DNA from: Bacteroidota bacterium | Lineage (GTDB): Bacteria; Bacteroidota; Bacteroidia; Chitinophagales; Chitinophagaceae | Direction: 5' to 3' | NCBI GenBank assembly: GCA_028875955.1 | Contig: JAGWTX010000200.1 | Coordinates: 1-5,219 of the forward strand | DNA: 5,219 nt | Part shown: in pieces, positions 1-5,219 of the stretch | Layout: each line of letters starts with the position of its first letter | Position numbering within the stretch: position 1 is the stretch's first letter | Made by a program: the position numbers and the translations under genes | Notes under the pieces: generated by a model | What the model saw: the letters and a program-made list of their open reading frames with translations, nothing else | What the model was told of the DNA's origin: nothing | Database searches by the model: none

Positions 1-821
1 TCTTCACTGGTATTACCCGAAGTATTGCTGGGGAATGCATCTGCATAGGCAGATTTCAAACTAAGCCCATTGGTGGTGGCTGATGCGATGGCGCGATTGG
101 CTGCCGCTGCTGCATTGGTATAGTCACCTTTTTGCAGATAGACCCGGGCAGCCATACCGGCCGCTGCGGCCTTGGTGGCGAAAAAGCCATTCTTGGCAGG
201 CAGTTTTGCTTCGGCATCGGTCAGGTCCTTGATCACCTGTGTATATACTGCAGAAACATTATCGCGTTTAACCTGGTTATCTGCCGTGATCCCAAGGGTA
301 GGGGTTAACACGATGGGTACGCCCGGATTGGTTGTGGGATCACCATCATTCCAGCTTTTCGCATACAATCTCACCAGGTCAAATAAAACAGAAGCGCGGA
401 TAAATTTCGCTTCTCCTTCCACCCTGTCTTTTTTGGATGCATCCACAACATTGATTGCAGCCAGTACATTGTTCACATCGTTGATGGCCTTATAACCGGA
501 TAACCAGGTATTAGCCACGAAGGAGTTATCAACCGGTATGGATTTGTTATTGATCTGGGTGAACTGCTGGAAAGTTCCGCTCCAGTTGAGTTCACCTGCA
601 TTGGCGAGTAATTCAGAAGCGATAAAGGGATAGCCTCCGTAAAAGGTGGATGCCCCCAAATCGGCATAGGCACCCGTCAAGGCCACCAGTACATCACTGC
701 TGGTATTAAGTGCTGCAGTCTGGTCGATACTTTGCGTGGGCTTTGTATCCAGATTCTTGTTACAGGCAATGGTTGCCAGTAAGCCCGTATATAAAATGGT
801 TTTTGAAAATAAATTTTTCAT
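1..821 (-). CDS. SusD/RagB-family glycan-binding surface lipoprotein (N-terminal 273 residues; 3' end outside window)
   Basis: Role, from the family: SusD-like proteins are outer-membrane lipoproteins that bind a glycan at the cell surface and close over the partner SusC barrel. Seen: the reading frame is open from the ATG at 821-819 to the window edge. Residues 1-20 form a lipoprotein signal (MKNLFSK, a hydrophobic stretch, then LATIAC) with the likely lipidated Cys at 20, followed by NKNLDTKPT, the usual SusD mature start. Family landmarks follow: WLSGYKAINDVNNVL at 106-120, GEAKFIRASVLFDLVRLYA at 136-154, KRDNVSAVYTQVIKDL at 185-200, and a TPR-like helix pair around 216-246 (AARVYLQKGDYTNAA at 224-238). 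These belong to the N-terminal SusD-like domain; the C-terminal RagB/SusD domain lies off the left edge. This ATG is chosen because the signal peptide begins exactly there. The gene starts 28 bases after the susC stop, so the two are almost certainly co-transcribed. No clear Shine-Dalgarno is present; AAAAG abuts the ATG. The ligand cannot be read from sequence. Confidence 0.95.
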   Translation of the reverse strand, partial: MKNLFSKTILYTGLLATIACNKNLDTKPTQSIDQTAALNTSSDVLVALTGAYADLGASTFYGGYPFIASELLANAGELNWSGTFQQFTQINNKSIPVDNSFVANTWLSGYKAINDVNNVLAAINVVDASKKDRVEGEAKFIRASVLFDLVRLYAKSWNDGDPTTNPGVPIVLTPTLGITADNQVKRDNVSAVYTQVIKDLTDAEAKLPAKNGFFATKAAAAGMAARVYLQKGDYTNAAAAANRAIASATTNGLSLKSAYADAFPSNTSGNTSE

Positions 822-849
822 CTTTTCAGAATTAATGTGACAAATCAGA

Positions 850-3800
850 TTACAGACCGATGCTTACACCGAATACAATGGTTTTTAACTGGGGAGCAGA
901 ATAGAAATCCACGCCCTGGTTAATATTGGATGCCTGGTAGTCTGCATTCACTTCAGGATCCCATCCTTTGTATTTGGTGATCGTGAAGAGGTTCTGCGCT
1001 CTTACATAAACCCGCATTTTTTCGATCTTGAATTTCCGCAGCAGGTTGGCAGGGAGATTGTATCCCAGCGTAACTGCTTTTACACGGAGATAGGATCCAT
1101 CAGAAATAAATCTGCTGGAGGGGTCCACTCCGTTTGCATAGAATAACCTGGCTTCGGGAACCATGGTGATGTCACCGGGTTTTTTCCAGGCAGCCAACTG
1201 GTCTGTGGTCTGGTTGTCAAATCCATTGCTACCGCTGGCCGACATATACTGACCGCCTCCATTGTAGATCTGGTTTCCGGATACGCCCTGTAATAAAACA
1301 TCCAGGTCAATACCCTTGTAACTGAAACTATTGCTGAAACCATAGATGAATTTTGGATTGGGGTCACCAATTTTCACGTCCTGTGCGGCATTGTAATCAT
1401 TGGTGGTGGAACGATCCAGCGTACCATCTGCCTTCACCGTGTTTTTGTAATACAAGGCATCCCCGTTGGCAGGATCCGCGCCGGCAAATTCTCTTGCATA
1501 GAACACGCCCAGTGGCTCCCCTTCCTTCGCTTTATTGACACCACCACCCAATAACTGTCCATTCAGGAATGTGATCTTATTTCTGTTGGCGCTGATATTG
1601 AAATTGGTATTCCAGGAAAAGTTTTTGGTTCTGACATTCACCGTATTGATCGAAAATTCGATGCCGGTATTTTTCAGTTTACCAACATTCTGGGTCTGAA
1701 TGGAGAATCCGCTGGTGCCGGGAATCTCCTTGTTCAGCAACAGGTCGCTGGTTTCCTTGTTATAATAGTCCAGTTCGATGGTGATCCGGTTATTGAATAT
1801 GGCCGCTTCCAACCCGATATCGGTTCCATAAGTGAGCTCCCATTTCAGATCCGGGTTTGCCAATTGTGTGGGATGCTGGCCTGCCAGTCCGCCATACGCG
1901 GCATTACCGGAATACAATCCTCTCGCAGAGAAATCACCGATCCTGTCGTTACCGTTACCCGCATAACCCACTTTCAACTTTAAGGTGTTCAGCCATTTCA
2001 CATTCGAAAGAAAGGCTTCATCAGAAAGGATCCATGCGGCAGAAACACCCAGGAAGGTTCCGTATTTGTGGTTGGCTCCAAACCGCGAAGAACCATCGAT
2101 ACGGCCTGTAAGGTTTAACAGGTACCTGTTCTTGTATTTGTAACCGATACGGGAGAAATAGGATAGCAGGGTACTGGAAGTGGATGAAGAACTTGCATCC
2201 GTTTTGGATGCTGCATTCACCAGTTTTTGATAGGAATCACTGGGGAACTGTTCGCCGGAGGCGCTGCTGAAATCGTATTGACGGCTGGTATAACTCATAC
2301 CCAGCAAGGCATCCACATCATGGTTTGCGCCAAATGATTTTTTATAGTTGAAATAGTTATTACTGGTCAGGTTCAATACCTGTGTAGTCACATAGGAACC
2401 CGTACCGTTGGGTACACCCACGTTTCGCGAAGTGAGTTTACCATAATAACTTTCTTCTACCTGGTTCAATTGATCCACACCGAATTCGGTTCTGAAGAAA
2501 AGGTTTTTTGAGAAAGTGACTTTGCCATAGGTTGTTCCGAATGTCCTGTTTACATAAGTCGTGTATTTCCCATCGAGCACACTCAACAACGGATTATAAT
2601 AAACAGGGAAGTTGGTGTTCGGGTTTCCTGTAGCCAGATCCAGCGCCCCGCTTGTCAGACCTGTTCTGGGATCGATCAGCGGAGTGATCGGGGAAAGGGC
2701 TACGATCTGAATGGGTGTAGAGAATGCGTTATCATTGGATACACGATAGTTATTGGTTTTTGCAAAGCTCAGGTTAACCCCAATGGTCAACCAGTCTTTG
2801 ACCTGGTGATCAATGTTGAACCTTGCGGAATATCTTTTCAGGCTGTTTCTGACAATGATACCTGTCTGATCGAGATACTGACCGGAAACAAAGAATTTGG
2901 TTTTGTCATTGCCTCCTGAGAAATTCAGATCGTATTGTGAAATCGGTGCACGCTGGAAAGCCTGTTCCTGCCAGTCGGTATTTACTTTACCTGTCTGCCA
3001 GTCGGTGGTACCGGCTGCATAGCGGGTAAAACGGCTGTTCACATATGAAGTATAATCTGCCTGAGCGGCAGCCAGCGTAGGATAGTAGCCATTGATGAAA
3101 TCCTGGTTGGCAGCACCCATGGCAGCCTGTTTGAAATAATCCACATACTGGGTTGCATTCAGAAATTCCCGTTTGCCGGTTGGTTTTTGCAAACCGGTAT
3201 AATAATTGAAATCGATTTTCGAAGTACCTGCTTTTCCTTTTTTGGTTGTGATCAGTACCACGCCATTGGATGCGCTAGCACCATAGATCGCAGTGGATGA
3301 AGCATCTTTCAGGATCTGGATGTTTTCAATGTCATTCATGTTCAGATCTGCCAGTGCATTGGTTGGCGCACCATTACCTGAGAGATTATCTGATGTGACC
3401 GGAATCCCATCCACTACATACAAAGGTTCATTACCCGCAGTCACTGAGGAAGCACCCCTGATACGGATATTGATGCCCTGACCCAGTTTACCATTTTGCT
3501 GGCTTACGGCCACACCGGCAGCCCTTCCCTGGATGGCAGATTCAAAACTGGTGGCAGGTGTGTTGGAAATCTCTTTCGCGCTTACCGCCGCCACAGAACC
3601 TGTCACATCTCTTTTTAATTTGGTACCATAACCCACAACCACCACTTCATTCAGATCCCGGCTATCCGGTTTCATGGTAATGGATAAGGGTTTGCCGGTT
3701 AAGGGCACAGTGATATCTTCCTGGCCCACGAAACTTACCAGTATGGACCGGGTACCGGATGGTACCGTGATGCTGAAAGATCCATCTGCAGCTGTTAGAG

Positions 3801-3951
3801 CGGCTGTCTTGTTACCTGAAACTTTGATGGATGCACCGAATAAGGGTCTGCCTTCGGCGTCTGTTACTTTTCCCGTAACGGTGGGGTTCTGTGCCCTGAT
3901 CTGCGTAGCAATCATACAAAAGCACAAGAAAAGCGTGACAAGTTTTCTCAT
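850..3951 (-). CDS. SusC/RagA-family TonB-linked outer-membrane receptor (complete)
   Basis: Role, from the family: a 22-strand outer-membrane barrel that imports oligosaccharides with energy from TonB-ExbBD, working with the SusD protein encoded just downstream. Seen: 1033 residues, ATG at 3951-3949, stop TAA at 852-850. Residues 1-20 are a signal peptide (MRKLVTLFLC..., probable cleavage IRA|QN). A carboxypeptidase-regulatory-like beta-sandwich domain spans about 24-95 (VTGKVTDAEGRPLFGASI at 25-42). The TonB-box-like NEVVVVGYG is at 101-109, and the plug domain covers about 112-237, with IRIRGASS (162-169), PLYVVDGIPV (176-185) and the SusC signature LKDASSTAIYGASASNGV (214-231). The signature varies from the more usual YGSRGANG form. 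The rest is barrel, including QRAPISQYDLNFSGG (333-347), ending in VFGVSIGL. The mature N-terminus goes straight to the regulatory-like domain with no STN domain, so this receptor probably does not signal to an anti-sigma factor itself. Length and domain order are normal, with no frameshift. The imported glycan is unknown; fucose content is inferred only from the neighbouring GH29 gene. Confidence 0.97.
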   Translation of the reverse strand: MRKLVTLFLCFCMIATQIRAQNPTVTGKVTDAEGRPLFGASIKVSGNKTAALTAADGSFSITVPSGTRSILVSFVGQEDITVPLTGKPLSITMKPDSRDLNEVVVVGYGTKLKRDVTGSVAAVSAKEISNTPATSFESAIQGRAAGVAVSQQNGKLGQGINIRIRGASSVTAGNEPLYVVDGIPVTSDNLSGNGAPTNALADLNMNDIENIQILKDASSTAIYGASASNGVVLITTKKGKAGTSKIDFNYYTGLQKPTGKREFLNATQYVDYFKQAAMGAANQDFINGYYPTLAAAQADYTSYVNSRFTRYAAGTTDWQTGKVNTDWQEQAFQRAPISQYDLNFSGGNDKTKFFVSGQYLDQTGIIVRNSLKRYSARFNIDHQVKDWLTIGVNLSFAKTNNYRVSNDNAFSTPIQIVALSPITPLIDPRTGLTSGALDLATGNPNTNFPVYYNPLLSVLDGKYTTYVNRTFGTTYGKVTFSKNLFFRTEFGVDQLNQVEESYYGKLTSRNVGVPNGTGSYVTTQVLNLTSNNYFNYKKSFGANHDVDALLGMSYTSRQYDFSSASGEQFPSDSYQKLVNAASKTDASSSSTSSTLLSYFSRIGYKYKNRYLLNLTGRIDGSSRFGANHKYGTFLGVSAAWILSDEAFLSNVKWLNTLKLKVGYAGNGNDRIGDFSARGLYSGNAAYGGLAGQHPTQLANPDLKWELTYGTDIGLEAAIFNNRITIELDYYNKETSDLLLNKEIPGTSGFSIQTQNVGKLKNTGIEFSINTVNVRTKNFSWNTNFNISANRNKITFLNGQLLGGGVNKAKEGEPLGVFYAREFAGADPANGDALYYKNTVKADGTLDRSTTNDYNAAQDVKIGDPNPKFIYGFSNSFSYKGIDLDVLLQGVSGNQIYNGGGQYMSASGSNGFDNQTTDQLAAWKKPGDITMVPEARLFYANGVDPSSRFISDGSYLRVKAVTLGYNLPANLLRKFKIEKMRVYVRAQNLFTITKYKGWDPEVNADYQASNINQGVDFYSAPQLKTIVFGVSIGL

Positions 3952-4020
3952 TTGTCTTGATTTAGTTTTGGTAATGGATATTGTACTTACAGTTAACGAA
4001 TGAAAATGGTTGCATTTTAA

Positions 4021-4320
4021 GTCCTTTTTAATACAAAAAACAGGCTTTTTTATAAAAATAAAAATATTAAAATAATCAATATATGATTTTTTTTATCATC
4101 AAGATTTTTGCCATACAGAAAACAAGGGTTCTCAAAATCCTTACTGGTATTTGATTGTGTTGAATTTTATTTTTCTTTTTTATATGAATGCATAAACGGA
4201 AGGGGTAATTTTTGTAGTGTATATATTCCTATCGATGTAGTAAAAATTATAAATGTAAATAATTGTAATTTGATATTGTTTCAGCTTCCTTACCATTAAA
4301 ATGGATCATCGGAGCTGTTT
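4021..4320. promoter_or_regulatory. AT-rich core with A/T tracts, presumed promoter zone
   Basis: A hand count gives 73 G or C in 300 bases (about 24 %), against clearly higher GC in the flanking genes. It contains phased-looking A and T runs (4033-4054, 4087-4094, 4170-4181, 4240-4262). Such tracts often mark promoter regions and curved DNA in Bacteroidota, so a promoter role is inferred from composition and position only. No specific operator or start site is assigned. Confidence 0.4.
4083..4099. repeat. Short inverted repeat ATGAT-T7-ATCAT
   Basis: Arms ATGAT (4083-4087) and ATCAT (4095-4099) flank seven T residues. It lies about 130-150 bases upstream of the susC-like start. With five-base arms in very AT-rich DNA it could easily occur by chance; it might be a regulator half-site pair. 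It is not a credible terminator because the stem is weak. Confidence 0.3.
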
Positions 4321-4391
4321 GGGAACTTTCCTTATTTTCTGCAAACCCCTTTTTTTACCGGTTCCCCTCTTTACCAGCATTCCTCTTCCCG

Positions 4392-4411
4392 GCCTGCCCG
4401 GATAGGCAGGC
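4392..4411. repeat. GC-rich palindrome/hairpin (REP-like)
   Basis: Seven-base perfect arms GCCTGCC (4392-4398) and GGCAGGC (4405-4411) enclose the six-base loop CGGATA. It is a sharp GC island beside 24 % GC DNA, and its right edge is 56 bases before the fucosidase ATG. No U-run follows on either strand, so it is not a standard intrinsic terminator. It recalls the CCTGCC/GGCAGG palindromes dispersed between genes in some Bacteroidota genomes, but that resemblance is from memory. Alternatives are a 5'-leader hairpin affecting translation or stability of the fucosidase mRNA, or a protein-binding site. Confidence 0.5.
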
Positions 4412-4467
4412 GACATATTTGAGTGATTTCTTTCAAATTCAGTATCTTAAAATTGAAAAGCTGCTTT

Positions 4468-5219
4468 ATGATCAAAAGACCAGGACTCTGTTTACTGCTA
4501 TTTTTTTGTGGTATACAATCGTATGCGCAAAAGACACTTCCTCCGAAACCCTACGGTGCCATTCCCTCGCAAAGACAATTGGACTGGCAGGAGATGGAAC
4601 GATATTGTTTCCTGCATTTTACCGTAAACACATTTACAGACCTGGAATGGGGTTTGGGCGGTGAAAAGGAATCGGTTTTCGATCCTACCAATTTTGATGC
4701 AGACCAGATCGTATCTACCATTGCTAAAAACGGTTTCAAAGGGGCGATCCTTACCTGTAAACACCACGATGGGTTTTGCCTATGGCCTTCAGCCTACACA
4801 GAACATTCTGTAAAAAACAGCCCCTGGAAAAACGGTAAAGGTGATGTGGTGAAAGAGATTTCACAGGCCTGCAAAAAATACGGTATCAAATTCGGCGTAT
4901 ATCTTTCACCCTGGGACCGAAACAGTGCCATGTACGGGAAGCCCGAATACATAACCTATTACCGTAACCAGTTACGGGAGCTGCTTACCCATTACGGGGA
5001 TATTTTTGAAGTGTGGCTGGATGGTGCCAATGGCGGTGATGGTTATTACGGAGGAGCCAATGAAAAAAGGCAGATCGACAGAAACACCTATTATGATTGG
5101 GAAAATACCTGGGCACTGGTCCGCGAATTACAACCCAATGCTGCCATCTTCAGCGATATCGGTCCGGACATACGTTGGTGCGGGAATGAAAGGGGGTATG
5201 TGCAGGATTCCTGCTGGGC
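4468..5219 (+). CDS. Secreted GH29 alpha-L-fucosidase (N-terminal 250 residues; 3' end outside window)
   Basis: Role, from the family: GH29 enzymes are retaining exo-alpha-L-fucosidases that release L-fucose from glycans. Seen: residues 1-20 are a signal peptide (MIKRPGLCLLLFFCG..., probable cleavage SYA|QK); Cys14 does not sit in a good lipobox, so a soluble secreted or periplasmic enzyme is more likely than a lipoprotein. The catalytic (beta/alpha)8 domain begins near 35. It shows CFLHFTVNTFTDLEWG (47-62, His50), CKHHDGFCLWPS (97-108, His99-His100), FGVYLSPWDRN (142-152), and EVWLDGA (181-187), whose Asp185 aligns with the GH29 catalytic nucleophile. DIRWCGNERG (234-243) carries Glu241, my candidate acid/base. 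The TFTDLEWG and WLDGANGG style fits subfamily B (alpha-1,3/1,4-fucosidases) better than A; this is judged from memory of the family. An in-frame GTG at 4423 would place 15 residues before the signal peptide, so ATG 4468 is preferred; GAAAAG lies 7 bases before it. The C-terminal domains are outside the window, and the natural substrate is unknown. Confidence 0.93.
   Translation, partial: MIKRPGLCLLLFFCGIQSYAQKTLPPKPYGAIPSQRQLDWQEMERYCFLHFTVNTFTDLEWGLGGEKESVFDPTNFDADQIVSTIAKNGFKGAILTCKHHDGFCLWPSAYTEHSVKNSPWKNGKGDVVKEISQACKKYGIKFGVYLSPWDRNSAMYGKPEYITYYRNQLRELLTHYGDIFEVWLDGANGGDGYYGGANEKRQIDRNTYYDWENTWALVRELQPNAAIFSDIGPDIRWCGNERGYVQDSCW

Larger units (their letters stand above)
3952..4467. other. 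Divergent intergenic region between susC-like and fucosidase genes
   Basis: These 516 bases separate the divergent starts and must carry the promoters of both directions unless the genes are transcribed from elsewhere. I find no convincing gene: the one open frame of note (4108-4299, plus) has biased AT-rich composition and no recognisable protein features. I looked on both strands for the Bacteroidota promoter (TTTG near -33, TAnnTTTG near -7) and found only imperfect matches: TATTTTTC at 4168-4175, TAATTTG at 4266-4272 (spacer one base short) and CATATTTG at 4414-4421, none with a well-spaced upstream TTTG. On the minus strand, ahead of susC, no match was better than two mismatches. Start sites therefore cannot be placed from sequence alone. 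The length is generous for a divergent pair and leaves room for operators or long 5' leaders. Confidence 0.8.

Noticed and set aside
172..673. Plus-strand (172-495) and minus-strand (473-673) open frames inside the SusD-like gene
   Set aside because: The minus-strand frame from 821 to the window edge encodes an unmistakable SusD protein; these are out-of-frame shadows.
1080..2111. Open frames of 61-96 codons within the SusC-like gene on both strands
   Set aside because: All are embedded in a long intact TonB-dependent receptor gene and show no family features.
4081..4100. Possible intrinsic terminator (ATGAT-T7-ATCAT)
   Set aside because: The five-base AT-rich stem is too weak, and both flanking genes begin, not end, at this region.
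4108..4299. Plus-strand open frame of 63 codons in the intergenic region
   Set aside because: It lies wholly in AT-rich DNA, has composition expected of noncoding sequence, no recognisable domain or signal and no convincing start region; more likely chance.
4473..4530. Fucosidase as a lipoprotein through Cys14
   Set aside because: The residues before Cys14 (LLFF) do not form a good lipobox, while SYA|QK at 18-22 is a typical signal peptidase I site.
4419..4767. Open frames on both strands overlapping the start of the fucosidase
   Set aside because: They overlap the fucosidase in other frames, where the family motifs and signal peptide are clear; they are shadows.

Overview
The window looks like part of a glycan-uptake locus from a member of the Bacteroidota. 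It holds a SusC-type TonB-dependent outer-membrane receptor and a SusD-type surface lipoprotein in tandem on the minus strand. Divergent from them, on the plus strand, is a secreted GH29-family alpha-L-fucosidase. The SusC/SusD pair is found essentially only in this phylum. The lack of clear Shine-Dalgarno sequences and the very AT-rich intergenic DNA also fit. The protein style suggests a Chitinophagaceae-like environmental lineage, but that placement is an impression and not a proof.

Layout. Positions 1-821 (minus) encode the first 273 residues of the SusD-like lipoprotein; its C-terminal part lies beyond the left edge. After a 28-base gap comes the complete SusC-like receptor at 850-3951 (minus, 1033 residues). 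Positions 3952-4467 are a 516-base divergent intergenic region. It has an AT-rich core (about 24 % GC by hand count over 4021-4320) and a short GC-rich hairpin at 4392-4411. Positions 4468-5219 (plus) encode the first 250 residues of the fucosidase, which continues past the right edge.

How the genes may work together. SusD binds a glycan at the cell surface and acts as the lid of the SusC barrel, which imports oligosaccharides with energy from TonB. The fucosidase has an ordinary secretion signal and probably acts in the periplasm, or outside the cell, removing alpha-linked L-fucose from the glycan or from imported fragments. The layout resembles a small polysaccharide utilisation locus for a fucosylated glycan. 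The link between the fucosidase and the SusC/D pair rests only on adjacency and the shared intergenic region. No regulator, sulfatase or second glycosidase is visible here.

No RNA gene, CRISPR array, insertion sequence, tRNA or phage gene was seen. The region reads as an ordinary, intact catabolic locus. I see no clear evidence of an undescribed system; the points worth a second look are modest ones in the intergenic region and in the fucosidase.
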